Origin: Ryuthela nishihirai | Lineage: Eukaryota; Arthropoda; Arachnida; Araneae; Heptathelidae | Length of the DNA: 64,000 nucleotides | Direction: 5' to 3' | NCBI GenBank assembly: GCA_038380435.1 | Contig: JAWZYU010000001.1 | Span: forward strand, 14,612,001-14,676,000 | In this document: in pieces, positions 1 to 10,368 of the stretch | Layout: every line of letters starts with the position of its first letter | Numbering within the stretch: the stretch's first letter is position 1 | The notes under the pieces: generated by a model | Databases searched by the model: none | What the model was told of the DNA's origin: nothing | Seen by the model: the letters and a program-made list of their open reading frames with translations, nothing else | Made by a program: the position numbers and the translations under genes

Positions 1-86
1 CATACATCCATGCCTTAACCGGGGCTCGAACCCAGGACCCGTAGATCGGTAGCCAAGCGTGCTAACCACTCGGCCACGGGGGACCT
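1..86 (-). mobile_element. SINE-B fragment, tRNA-like head (runs off window start)
   Basis: On the minus strand this reads as a tRNA-like head: an A box of the form TGGCCGAGTGG and a B box GGTTCGAGCCC, followed by the element-specific stretch containing GGCATGGATG. The same head is present in copies at 23427, 26172 and 58114, which is what identifies the family. The rest of the element lies beyond the left edge of the window. It is a retroposon fragment and not a functional tRNA gene, because the 3' acceptor half is missing and the sequence continues into SINE body. Confidence 0.8.
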
Positions 87-116
87 GTCCCTAACATCAC
101 CATGGTTGTTAGGTGT

Positions 117-147
117 ATAAATAAATAAATAAATAAATAAATAAATA
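117..147. repeat. (ATAA)n microsatellite
   Basis: About seven uninterrupted ATAA units. It lies just beyond the SINE-B head and not at the A-rich tail end, so it is not simply that element's tail. Confidence 0.9.
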
Positions 148-1109
148 GAGTATTAGCAGAAGTATCCATAGTCTCTTCTCTACAATAAATGTTACAGGAA
201 ACATTATTTGTTGGTTTTGGGAACATGTTATAAATTTCAGTACGGAATTGAAATTAATCGTGTTTGGGCAGACGTTTTGATATATATTATATTACCTAAA
301 GTGTTCGTACATTTTCACGAATCTTATGTAAATGGAAAGCCATATTCCATGCTCCCTAATTTTTAAAATAAGATTTTTACTGGAAAATGTCAAGATAAAT
401 TGAAGATCCCACTCAATATTTTTTTTTATCTAAATCTCAATTAGTTTTCTATAATATTACTTAAATATTTAAAGTTATTTGAAGCTAGAATATTTGACAG
501 AAGAAGCTGTTATTAGCGTTCGTCCCCAACAAGCATTTTGTTTCAAATTAAGTAAAACTGGAAAAAAGCATTAAAGCAAAGTTAAAAATTTTCATTTTTT
601 ATTACGAACGATTTGTTATAACAAATTATTACTTGTACTTATGTCCTTTTTAGTATATTCTTGTGAGAAGCATTGTCTGCTCTCACATAGTACATCTTTA
701 ATAATTATTTAATTAATAATTAAATAATTATTAAAGTGATTGTATAAAATTTAATTTATTGAAACTAAAATTTAAAGAAATTTGAGTGTGATCTTTATCT
801 CCAGCGATATTGTTCTTCGTAATCAAACTTATTTTTATTGTTAGAGAGTACTTAATGTGTTTTTCGATTCAAATAATAGGAAAATGTAGGAATACTTTTA
901 GTTACATATGAATATGTTAAAAGTGGTTGGGGATTTTGGGACTGTAATGATAGGTCGCGGACCTATTGGTATTTTTAATTTCATTTTTTTACTTTTGAGA
1001 TCTGGCAACAAGACTCCTTCCCACTTGTAAAAGACTGCGGACGTTGTGTTTGCCCGGGAATGGCATCTGATTGGCCCCTAGTGTTGGAGAATTCCCGGGG
1101 TTACCTGAG
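148..1109. other. Unassigned AT-rich DNA
   Basis: I see no long open frame, tandem array or recognisable transposon. A short AT-rich palindrome built from TAATTATTTAATTAATAATTA lies near 699-735. Nothing supports a gene. Confidence 0.5.
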
Positions 1110-1117
1110 TTATTGCC

Positions 1118-1172
1118 AGTCAGACCTCTGTGGCAAGCAGCTGCTTGAGGGGGTATTTATTTTTATTTTGTA
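1118..1172 (+). mobile_element. SINE-B 3' end fragment
   Basis: The stretch containing GTCAGACCTCTGTGGCAAGC and CTGCTTGAGGGGGTATTTAT matches the 3' end of the SINE-B copies at 23427-23635 and, inverted, at 26172 and 34848. The tRNA-like head is absent, so this is a 5'-truncated or decayed copy. The short open frame over it (1060-1248) is therefore not evidence of a gene. Confidence 0.75.
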
Positions 1173-2158
1173 TTCAGCCTGTGAAGGGATTCTGTGCGGG
1201 GTGATGGTGTTAACAGGACCCGTGTTCGGTCTCCTGTCTTCGAAATAATTGTTTTTTTTTTCCGAGTGCACAACTGTAGTCCAGCGGAACTCCGTTTTCG
1301 TTGTGGATAAATCTTCAATCAGGGTATAATCATTTTAATTCATATTAATCTGATTGTTCTCACTTTTCTTTAATATTTTGACTGTCACTTTATAATTGAA
1401 TTTATTTGAGTGGATTGGAAAATATGATAACGTATAGTAATGTGAATTTATTCACCTTTATAAGTTGGTGGAGAAATTATGTTGATTTTGAAAATTTAAA
1501 TAAATTTCAGTCTTTTTTTATTATTGTTTAAACCAAATTTGCAATTGTCTATTATTAAATCCTCTGCTCATCACAGCTACAGTTAGTGAGTACATGACTG
1601 TGTATTACTAGCTTGTGGGTTGTTCGTGGTTCGAACTCGAATCTTCTGAGCCACTCTTTCAGAAGTATCTGCTAGAAAGTAAATTTTGCTGATACTTTTG
1701 AAGTCAGATCGACAAGTATAGATATGTAGTACTAGATGTGTTATAACTACGTATGGAGAATTATTTTTGATAAACGCGGAATATAATTGTAGTTCATGTC
1801 GCATGCCTTGAAGAGGAAAAGTTGCGTGTGACACTAATCATTTTTGGTCTTTCTCTGGAAATATTTTGCGATAAGGGAAAGATGATATTGTAAGTAAAAA
1901 TTCCTTTACCTGATATCATCTTCATTTTTTTTTCATTTAATAAAAGGATATCATTCTCAAATAACTCTCTTCCGTAAAGCTTGGAAGTATGGTATATGTG
2001 GGGAGACGATTTATATGTTATAAAGAGAGAAACAACTATAAAAAAGAAAAGAACAGTTTAATTACTTATAGCAAAAACGAAATTCAAAGCTAATGCTGAT
2101 AGCATTTTGTTGCGCGAAAAGTTTCCTAAGAACTCATAACAAGAAATTTCACCAGTGG
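1173..2158. other. Unassigned AT-rich DNA
   Basis: No recognisable coding, RNA or transposon feature. The 83-codon minus-strand frame at 1583-1834 has no motif I recognise and lies in low-complexity AT-rich surroundings. Confidence 0.45.
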
Positions 2159-2808
2159 TATTGACCTCGCTGATAATCTGAACTCGGTATTGCTAATTGA
2201 TAGAGTAAATTTTAAATGGTATTGACCTCGCTGCTACTCTGAACTCTGTATTACTTGTTTAGAAAGCAGATTTTACATGGTATTGCCCTCGCTGATACTC
2301 TGAACTCGGTATTGCTTATTGAGAAAGCAGATTTTAAATAGTATTGACCTCCTGATACTCTGAATTCGGTATTGCTTATTGAGAAAGTAGATATTAAATA
2401 GATTGACCTCCTTATACTCCGAATGATATTGAGAAAGCAGATTTTAAATAGTATTGACCACCTGATACTCTGAATTCGATATTGCTTATTGAGAAAGCAG
2501 ATTTTAAATAGTATTGACCACCTGATACTCTGAATTCGGTATTGCTTATTGAGAAAGTAGATATTAAATAGATTGACCTCCTTATACTCCGAATGATATT
2601 GAGAAAGCAGATTTTAAATAGTATTGACCACCTGATACTCTGAATTCGGTATTGCTTAATGAGAAAGCAGATTTTAAATAGTATTGACCTCCTGATACTT
2701 TGAATTCTATATTGCTTATTGAGAAAGCAAATTTTAAATAGTATTGACCTCCTGATACTCTGAATTCTGTATTGCCTATTGAGAAAGCAGATTTTAAATA
2801 GTATTGAT
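2159..2808. repeat. 60-bp satellite, left block
   Basis: About eleven tandem units, each roughly TATTGACCTCCTGATACTCT followed by GAATTCGGTATTGCTTATTG and AGAAAGCAGATTTTAAATAG. The leftmost units read GACCTCGCTGATACTCTGAACTC (62 bp) and are the most divergent. A shortened unit (TCCGAATGATATTGAG) occurs at about 2415 and again at about 2590, so part of the array was duplicated as a block of roughly 170 bp. The same repeat continues at 5789-6116 and 6663-6765. Confidence 0.95.
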
Positions 2809-2929
2809 AACTAGTAGTGATAAACCTGGTAATATTGTAATAGAGTTTAAGAACGAAGACATGAAAAATTAGTGGTTAGAGGGGAAAAGAAAAGGGAAGA
2901 AGGTATTTTAAAATTCGCTAAATGAAGAA

Positions 2930-3157
2930 ATGGAAGAGAAACCATTTTACCGAAATGAGCAATTAACAACAGAACCATTTTACCGAAATGAGCAATTAAC
3001 AACAGAAAGGAAGAGATTACTCTATAAAGTCAAAGCTCTTCAAAAGGAATTTAAATATAAATATGCATGGATTAAATTGGGAAAAATATTCCTAAGGAAA
3101 AACGACGACTCAAATGCCATCAGAATTGACAATGAGTCAAACTTAATTAATATCTGA
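2930..3157 (+). pseudogene. ORF1-like C-terminal remnant of the LINE
   Basis: The 75-codon frame contains LLYKVKALQKE, then YKYAWIKLGKIFLRKN and AIRIDNESNL. This resembles the C-terminal domain of LINE ORF1 proteins that carry a Baculo_FP-like fold (pattern: arginine/lysine-rich helix, YAW..GKI..RK, then IRI.NE..L). The domain assignment is from memory of the pattern and was not searched. Its beginning is odd: a 33-bp direct duplication encodes PFYRNEQLTTE twice in a row. The upstream part of the protein, including any coiled coil, is not visible. Confidence 0.5.
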
Positions 3158-3205
3158 TGCGCTATTAAGTTCCTTAAAATGCATTTTTGATTTTTTGCTT
3201 TGGTT

Positions 3206-3628
3206 AATTTTTTTCTAGCCATAAAATGGAAAGATATAAACTTGAATATTTCAAAATCTACAGAACATATAAATAGTTATTTAGATCTTATGACTCTATA
3301 CAACTTGTCAAATTATATTACGGGGATTACGAGATCGCAATCACAAACTTGTATAGATCATTTATTCATAAGGAAAATAAGTTCTTTTTCTTGTTTCGCC
3401 TATATTGTAACTACGGACATCACAGATAATTATATGATTTATTTCACCTTTTCTTCAACAACAAATGTCTCAGTCAAAGCTAAGGAGTCAATACAGTCAA
3501 TTATTTACACAGACAAAGTGAAATTACAACAAGGCTTCAAGGACTATAGTTGGAATCATATACAAAATTATTATGACATAAATGAAGCTTTTGACCATTT
3601 CTTTGAGGACTTTAAAAACATTAGTTAA
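3206..3628 (+). pseudogene. LINE endonuclease C-terminal fragment
   Basis: The translation contains NSYLDLMTLYNLSNYI, TRSQSQTCIDHLFIRKI and DITDNYMIYFTF. This is the C-terminal third of an APE-type LINE endonuclease: the T.IDH(I/L)F motif is present and in active enzymes is followed by SDH(Y/F), which here reads TDNYM, so the catalytic histidine is lost. The N-terminal catalytic half is not encoded upstream; ORF1-like sequence ends only about 50 bases before, so a deletion has joined the two. Confidence 0.65.
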
Positions 3629-3935
3629 AAAAGCTACAGTAAAGAGAAATGTGAATAAAAAATTAAAAAATTTAAAACCGTGGATAACCACAGAACTTAT
3701 TAAGTCAATACGGTACTGAAATCATTTACATAGATTATGGAAAAAAAACAGAATTCATGCTAACTATTACAAAAGTTACAGAAACTCCTTTAAGTAGCAT
3801 AATATCAAAAGCTAAAAATTCATATTTTCCAGAAAAACTGACATATGCTGGAAATAACACAAAGAAGAAATGGGATATTATAACTGAAGTAATTAATACA
3901 AATAGTAGAAAAAAAATCAAAATAATCTGTTTGAA

Positions 3936-5114
3936 ATGAGCTTAAGTAATAAAATGGTACATTTTATAGAAAGTTCCACTGAAATAGTTAATGCTTTTAA
4001 TGATTATTTTATAAATATAGCTACTGAATATGAAACTTGTAATTCGGAATCAGATTTGGTAGTGCCTGAAGATCTTAAGTTAAAAGACAGAATAATCATT
4101 TCCCAGGGCAATTCAATGGGTCTGATGGCAGTTTCGTTGGAAGAATTAGACAGCATAGTAAAAAATTTGAAAAGGATTTATTCGATTGGCTGGGATGACA
4201 TAAACGTGGATAATTTTAAAGCAATATGTCCATCGATACGAACAACATTGTGCTACTTGTTTAATATGTCTTTATCTTCTGGTATTTTTCCAAATGCCTT
4301 AAAATGTTCAATAATAGTTCCTATTTACAAAAAAGGAAGCAAAATTCTTATAGAAAATTATCGACCTATTGCTTTACTTCCGATAATGTCAAAAATATTG
4401 GAAAAGTTATTTTTTGTCAGGTTGAACAAGTTTTATTAAAGTTTAACATAATAGCAAAAAACCAATATGGATTTCAGCAGAAAAAAGCACAGAAGATGCT
4501 ATTTTACATTTAATAAATTCATTAACGTGGTCTCTGGATAAAGATTTTAAAACACTCGCAATGTTTTTGGACTTATCAAAGGCTTTTGATTTGGTAAATC
4601 ATGAAATATTGGTGGCTAAGCTTTATAAATATGGAATCAGAGGTACCAGTTTTACATGGCTAAAATCCTACTTGGAAAATCGTTCACAAATCGTTAGGAT
4701 AAATGATATATATAGTTCTATGAAAAATATTAATACAGGTGTACCTCTGCTATTATACCTCTGCTATTTATATTATATGTTAACGATATATTTGACAAAA
4801 ATTTTGAGGCAGAAATTATTTCTTACGCTGATGATATTGTTTTGTTATACAAAAGTAACACCAATGAGCAATTATACCAAATGGCAAACAGAAATATTCA
4901 TCGTTTCTATCAATGGCTAATGTTGAATAAATTAAGTTTAAATAAGGCTAAAACATGCTATATAAAATTCCAGTTGAAGGCATCAACTGATGGTAGCAGT
5001 GACTCTGGAGTGGTTTCTCATCACAAGGACTGTTACAACATCCTAAATTGCAGTTGCGAACGTCTTACGAAGGTTGATCAAAATAAATACCCAGGAGTAG
5101 ATGTATCACACTGA
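3936..5114 (+). pseudogene. LINE reverse transcriptase, frameshifted
   Basis: Overlapping frames give the RT in order: SIGWDDINVDNFK and SGIFPNALKCSIIVPIYKKG (about 4180-4340), YRPIALLPIMSKILEKL (RT2-type block, about 4361-4411), NQYGF (about 4461), MFLDLSKAFDLVNHEIL (block A with catalytic Asp, about 4561-4610), GIRGTSFTWLKSYLENR, and YADDIVLLY (catalytic YADD, about 4827-4853). The block B motif GVPQGS is damaged: after NTGVP a short stretch around 4741-4770 is duplicated (TACCTCTGCTATTATACCTC) and the frame shifts. At least three frameshifts show that it is dead. Confidence 0.85.
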
Positions 5115-5788
5115 TTATACTGTGGATAAGATAAAACCATTCATAGCAAATTTTATACACTAAGATTCATACTCGATAAAACAAGTTTAAAAATGTTATA
5201 TTCTGCTTGTGTATATGGTCAGCTACAATATGTAATAAAAGCCTGGGGAGGAGCTGCAAAAACAAATTTAAACAGGCTGTTGATTCTGCAAAAATTTATA
5301 GTTAGAATCATTGACCATAAAGGTCGCTTCTCTGAATCTCGTACATTTTAAAAGTTATTGAATATGTCCATTTCAATTTAGATCTATTTCAGGTTCGACA
5401 GACATATATACCACTTAGAAACTCATCATTTAAATTGCAAATACCACGTATATCAAAGCAAGCTATTACCCGTAATATAAACTATATTGGGCCTAAATTA
5501 TACAAGAGTATTCCAGATACAATGAAGAAAATTACTTCTAAATATTTATATAATAAATCTCTTTCTGAATGGATACTAAACATTGAATGATAACTGTATG
5601 TAAAACCAAATTTTTGACTTCTACATCATTGATTGGTTCAATTATCAATTGTTGCTTTGTTAATTTTTTGCATTTATATTTTTGTCATAATTATACACCA
5701 GCGCTCAAGTATTCAATTACTTTAGCTGGGTATATTTCATAAATTTTTTGTATTGATACATATCTTTGTTGAAAAAAAATTAAATTGA

Positions 5789-6116
5789 ATATTGACCTCC
5801 TGATACTCTGAATACTGTATTGTTTATTGAGGAAGGAGATTTTAAATAGTGTTGACCTCCTGATACTCTGAATTCGGTATTGCTTATTGAGAAAGCAGAT
5901 TTTAAATAGTATTGACCTCCTGATACTCTGAATTCGGTATTGCTTATTGAGAAAGCAGATTTTAAATAGTATTGACCTCCTGATACTCTGAATTCTATAT
6001 TTCTTATTGAGAAGGCAGATTTTAAACAATATTGACCTCCTGATACTTGAATTCGGTATTGCTTATTGAGAAAACAGATTTTTAAACGGTATTGACCTCC
6101 TGATACTCTGAATTCG
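5789..6116. repeat. 60-bp satellite, middle block
   Basis: About five and a half units of the same 60-bp repeat as 2159-2808. The minus-strand open frame across it (5691-6029) reads a 20-residue repeat with FLNKQYRIQSIRRS, simply because 60 is divisible by three. The block resumes directly after the LINE, so the LINE sits inside a once continuous array. Confidence 0.9.
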
Positions 6117-6662
6117 GTACTTCCCTTTTATAGCGGCCTTGGCGAGAAAGGGGAATTGGCGCGTTTCCGTCTTGGCGAGAACCATTACCGATACACACAA
6201 GCAATAGCCAAAATAAATCACCAGAATTAATGAAATCTAACACTAATCACAAAACCAAAAACACCATCGACATTGCATCGCTGACCGGCATTATAAAAAA
6301 GCCTCCAAAACTAAATCTCCTCGGTCATGACACATACCAAAAAGCAAAAAATCGGAACAGTGCACCGTCGACTGAATTATAAAAAAGCCCAGAAACTGAA
6401 TAATGTCCTCCCAGGCAACGCAAATTATAAAAACATGAAAATCGGAAACAGTGCACCGCCGAAAGTATTATGGCCATTTTCACAAATGGCCATAATTTTT
6501 TTCAGAGGGTAATATACATTTATCTTGGAAAAAAGATATAGCATCTTTTTCCGTCGATGGCAGATTGAAAATAGTAAGCATGTTAAATATTTAACACCGA
6601 AAATCTGTTAAGGCGGAAACGCGCCAATTCCCCTTGCCAAGGCCGTTATAAAAAGGAAGTAC
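6117..6662. mobile_element. Non-autonomous DNA transposon with about 50-bp inverted termini
   Basis: The left end reads GTACTTCCCTTTTATAGCGG, then CCTTGGCGAG and GGGGAATTGGCGCGTTTCCG. The right end is its reverse complement with few changes (CGGAAACGCGCCAATTCCCC near 6614, ending GGAAGTAC at 6662). The interior (about 440 bp) has no transposase; it holds a GGCCATTTTCACAAATGGCC hairpin at about 6471-6490 and two partly similar blocks containing AATCGGAA(A)CAGTGCACCG. It interrupts the satellite; TCTGAATT occurs on both sides and may be an 8-bp target duplication, though satellite repetition makes this uncertain. Superfamily not assigned. Confidence 0.75.
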
Positions 6663-6765
6663 TCTGAATTGCTTATTGAGAAAGCAGTTTTCAAATGGTA
6701 TTGACCTCGCTAATACTCTGAACTCGTTATTGCTTATTGTGAAAGCAGATTTCAAATAGTTCTGC
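6663..6765. repeat. 60-bp satellite, right block
   Basis: About one and a half divergent units (GACCTCGCTAATACTCTGAA, then CTCGTTATTGCTTATTGTG). They resemble the divergent left-edge units at 2159-2280 more than the central ones, as expected for the edge of an array. Confidence 0.8.
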
Positions 6766-7214
6766 AGAAGAAAACACAATAATCTATAATAATAAAGAAG
6801 ATGTCTGCCAGTAGCAGTCACAACTCATCGAGAAAGCTTGGTAGACAATATAAAATTTTACAAAATGTTTTAGGTTGTCGTCCACAAGTTGAGATAGTTA
6901 GTTTGAAGTCGCAATTCCAAAAGGGGAAGGGGGGATAGCTGCTGTAGCATATTTATATATATACGAAGCTATTGCTGGGGGAAAGGGTAATCGCTTCCAA
7001 ATCCACTGTTAGTTTAGACGTAATAATCTTCCTTTTTTTTTTTCTTTTTCGGTTTACTTCATTTCCTCGCATTATGTAGCATGTTGAAATGTACTTTGAT
7101 ATAGGATATTTTTAGTGTTAATTTTCTCCGGTGGTTTAATGTTAAGTGGTAAACGGTTTTTAAAGAATTTTCGTGAACCATTTAGCGGGATTTCCCATTA
7201 GAGGTTAGGAACAC
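6766..7214. other. Unassigned DNA
   Basis: No feature recognised apart from a pyrimidine tract near 7029-7049. Confidence 0.4.
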
Positions 7215-7867
7215 TGCATTTTATCGTTCACAACAACTTCACTTCAATAATAATAATAATAACAAAATAACAATACAATACAAAAACTTGCATATACAAA
7301 TAGAAAACAATATTAGCGCAAGTCAGAAAAAGAATAAAACATAAGCAAAATAAATAAAATAAAAGTTACATATTAACAGACCTTTAAGCAATTTGCTCAT
7401 TTAGGATGCCAATTGAATAAATATCTTTAGTAACAAAAAATATGTCTCATTATGTTAAAAACAAAATATTATTGCATAACTTTAAAGTAATCATCAACAT
7501 TTGAAGAAGTAAAAATAACCTTTTTCACTTTCATTTTAAAAACACTATATGAACGCTGATTTCTAATTTCATTAGATAAGGAATTAAATATTCTAGGAGC
7601 TAAAAATAAAAAGTGTTTATGAGCTATTTCTTTCTTTAGGGATTACAAATAAAATACCAGATTGACGAGTAGCACACTCTTTACATTTAACTTGTAAAAA
7701 TGTTGGATTTTTAAAAATAAAAACAGTTTTAGTATGTACATAGTGAGTGATCTCAAACAAAGAATTTTACAAGCACAAATAACTTTAGTCATATAGACTT
7801 TATTATGAAATGCCATGACTTTTAAGAATTTATATTGTACTTTACTAACACATTCAATAATATTCAC
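7215..7867 (-). mobile_element. 3' end of a second non-LTR retrotransposon (CR1/Jockey group), minus strand
   Basis: On the minus strand the stretch near 7625-7480 translates as FLAPRIFNSLSNEIRN followed by SYSVFKMKVKKVIF. This is the usual C-terminal signature after the RT of CR1/Jockey-group LINEs (FxxxxxxNxLPxxIRxxxSxxxFKxxVKxxL). It is preceded on that strand by a cysteine-containing stretch (7867-7643). The 3' end is marked by a (TAATAA)-like simple repeat near 7243-7260. Only the end of the ORF and the 3' UTR are present. Confidence 0.6.
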
Positions 7868-7967
7868 TTAAATACAACCCCCCCCCTCCCAGCTAGTCAA
7901 AGCATATTTTAAAAGAGATTGTATCCAAGCAAAATAAAGAGTAATTAAAAACTTCCAGAGATAATTT

Positions 7968-9440
7968 TATAAACAAGGTAAGGTTATAGAAGGTGAGGAT
8001 TATGTCATGGCTAGGTGGGCTGAACATTTCAGTTATGTTCAAAACAATGTGGTTACTTATACTCCTATTGATGACATATGCATTACAGCTTAACAATCCT
8101 AAAAATTAAATGGCTTTAATGTTGGCTCAACAACACAGTCTGAAGTTATTTACCTTAGACTGGCTTTAATGTGGCTCTATAACACAGCCTGAAGTTATTT
8201 TGGCTATTTCTAAATTTCAAGTGCATAAATTCCCATGGTAGATGAAATTACATTACTACTGAAATAATTAGAGTTGGGAATGTTTCTGTTAGCACAGGAC
8301 TGACTGAAATTTTGAATATCTTATATGATAAAGATATTTTCCTAAGGATTTTACTGCAGTTATTCTTATTTTTACGCATTTGAAAAAGGTGATCGCAGTT
8401 CTTTTGATACCTGTAGGGGTATCAGACTACTTTCTGCTCCAAGTAAATCGATTTGTATGATTATGCTTAATAGAATAAGAATCTGGTTGACAGATGTTTA
8501 GAATTTCAGAAAACTAAGGTTACTAGCTTTTCAGATTTCAAAAAAGCATTTGATTCTGTTGATCGTTATATTTATGTGGTTGATCGTGAGATTGTGTGGC
8601 ATACCTGAGAAGTTAGTCAACATAATGAAAATTCTATAATAATACAGAATCATGTGTGAGTTAGTAAGGCTTGTGGAAATTAGTTTAACATTGCTTCTGG
8701 TGTTCGATAAGGATGCGTTTTGTCTGCTTTCCACTTCAGATTGATTATTGATTATGTTATACGAAATTCACTGTAAAAGAAAGGTCGTTTGGTAAATGAT
8801 ATTGATGAGATGAACTCCTTCATTCGAACTGTTGATGAGACTGATAGGAGAGTAGGTTTTGGTGATAAACAGAGAGAAAACTAAAGTGACGAAAATTGGT
8901 CCGATGGGATGTGGTTCAATTAATCTGAATGACTGCACTCTTGAGAAGGTGTCTCTGTTTAATTATCTTGGGAGCTATGCAATAGATACTGGTGACGTGC
9001 GGCATGAGATTAGCAGATGAATAGGGAGTGGTGCTAGGACTTTTAAGAAACTATGGAGAGTATGGAGAAATATGCTTATATATGTAAATAAATTTATACT
9101 GTATAATAGTTTAGTTTTTCTAGAGTTAGTTAAGGTAGTGAAACCTGGACAATTTGTAAGTAAGATAACGGGAAACTAGATGCTTTTGATTCTAAATGCT
9201 TAAACAGTATCTTAGGCATTAGGTAGTTCAACTTTGTAAGTAATGATGATGTTAGGCAAAGGAGTCCATTGGTTTGGCCATGTTTCCCTAATGCATAACT
9301 ATAGATTAACGAATTTCATTAAGAACAGTGTGCCTAAAGGCTTCACAAAGAGGAGGAGACCTAGGACGCGGTCAGACAATGTCAAACAAGATCTTGTTAG
9401 AATTGGTCTACAGTGGCGAGATGTAGCTCAGGAAAGATGT
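7968..9440 (+). mobile_element. Degenerate RTE-like LINE copy (5'-truncated)
   Basis: Similar at nucleotide level to the better preserved LINE at 39035-49107: AAACAAGGTAAGGTTATA and the stretch AGGTGGGCTGAACATTTCAG here correspond to 41830-41890 there, and similarity continues through the RT to the C-terminal region (RRRPRTRSDNVKQDL at about 9350-9395 matches the equivalent at 48940-48990). Frameshifts and stops are frequent. Near 8785 about 75 bp that encode the YADD catalytic box in the other copy are deleted. A roughly 45-bp stretch (TGGCTTTAATG...AAGTTAT) is tandemly duplicated at 8111-8205. Confidence 0.85.
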
Positions 9441-9470
9441 GTTTGTGCTTTACTGAAAAAAGATTTTGTC

Positions 9471-9674
9471 TGTGCTTTACTGAAAAAACAACACATTTTG
9501 CTTTAATGTCAGCAGTTTATTCTTAACTCACTATATTTTGCTGTGCAACTATACAAATATCCTTTTTTGTGACAAGAGATGATTATTTTTTAAAGATTAG
9601 AATTACTAAACAATCCGCTGAAAAGAATATCCGTATGTTCTTAACTAGCTGAACTGTACAAAATGATGCCCGAG
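9471..9674 (+). repeat. Inverted repeat, left arm
   Basis: About 205 bp starting TGTGCTTTACTGAAAAAACA and ending GATGCCCGAGT, matched in inverted orientation by 10163-10368 with roughly one difference every ten to fifteen bases. This arm lies inside the LINE 3' region, because LINE sequence resumes at about 9812. It could be an independent short element or one terminus of a foldback-type transposon. Confidence 0.85.
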
Positions 9675-9811
9675 TTGTTAAATTTAATCCAATTTAGTCC
9701 TATAAACTAGTATAATAGTTTGGTTCTTTCTAGAGTTAGTTTTTTTCAGTAAGCAGCAAAGTTTTTCAGTAATTTTTTTTTATTCCAGGTTGTGCAATTA
9801 GTTAGGATTAA

Positions 9812-9875
9812 ATTGCACAATCTGGTTGGACCTGCATAGCCCATTGAGGATGAGGGTGAAGATGATGATGATGAC
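9812..9875 (+). mobile_element. RTE-like LINE 3' tail with (GAT)n
   Basis: AAATTGCACAATCTGGTTGG then ACCTGCATAGCCCATTGAGG correspond to the last bases of the copy ending at 49107, and the element finishes in a GATGATGATGATGA run. The same kind of triplet tail ends the copies at 49107 and, inverted, at 59977. Confidence 0.8.
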
Positions 9876-10162
9876 GAAAACCATTTAGTTGATTTTTCTT
9901 TGTGAAGACAGTCTCATTGACACTATGACACGCTACTTCATAATATGTATTATTTATGTTCATGATGAAAAACGAAATCCATAGCGTGTAAAACTGCGTC
10001 TATTATTATGAAAGCAAAACTGGTCGGATTTTCTCGACCAGTTAAGCCTTCATAACCGAGTCTCTAACCGTGTGAAATGAAACTGGTTGCGTTTTCTTGA
10101 TCGTGTAAAACCGAAGCTATTTAAAGGAAGGGATCGGTTGTAGATTGCAACTGAAAAATGAG

Positions 10163-10368
10163 ACTCGGGCATCGTTTCTACAGTTCAGCTAGTTAAGAAC
10201 ATACGGATATTCTTTTAAGCGGATCGTTTAGTAATTCTGATCTTCAAAAAACAATCATCTCTTTCACAAAAAAGGATATTTCTATAGTTGCACAGCAAAA
10301 TATAGTGAGTTAAGAATAAACTGCGGACAGTAAAGCAAATTTTGTTTTGTGTTTTAAGTAAAGCACAG
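10163..10368 (-). repeat. Inverted repeat, right arm
   Basis: Reverse complement of 9471-9674 (ACTCGGGCATCGTTTCTACA here, GTAAAGCACAG at the outer end). The 490 bp between the arms include the LINE 3' tail and a small hairpin AACTGGTCG/CGACCAGTT at about 10017-10042. Confidence 0.85.

Larger units (their letters stand above)
2814..5690 (+). mobile_element. Degenerate non-LTR retrotransposon (CR1/Jockey group) inserted in the 60-bp satellite
   Basis: An approximately 2.9-kb stretch between two blocks of the same satellite holds, in order, an ORF1-like remnant (2930-3157), an endonuclease C-terminus (3206-3628), a linker (3640-3935), a reverse transcriptase (3936-5114, several frameshifts) and a C-terminal region ending near 5590. 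The linker reads KPWITTELIKSIRY and later KKWDIITEVIN, typical of the region between endonuclease and RT in this group. The C-terminal stop (TGA near 5588) is followed by an AT-rich 3' UTR. The 5' half of the endonuclease is missing. The clade is inferred by eye; a phylogeny of the RT would settle it. Confidence 0.8.
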
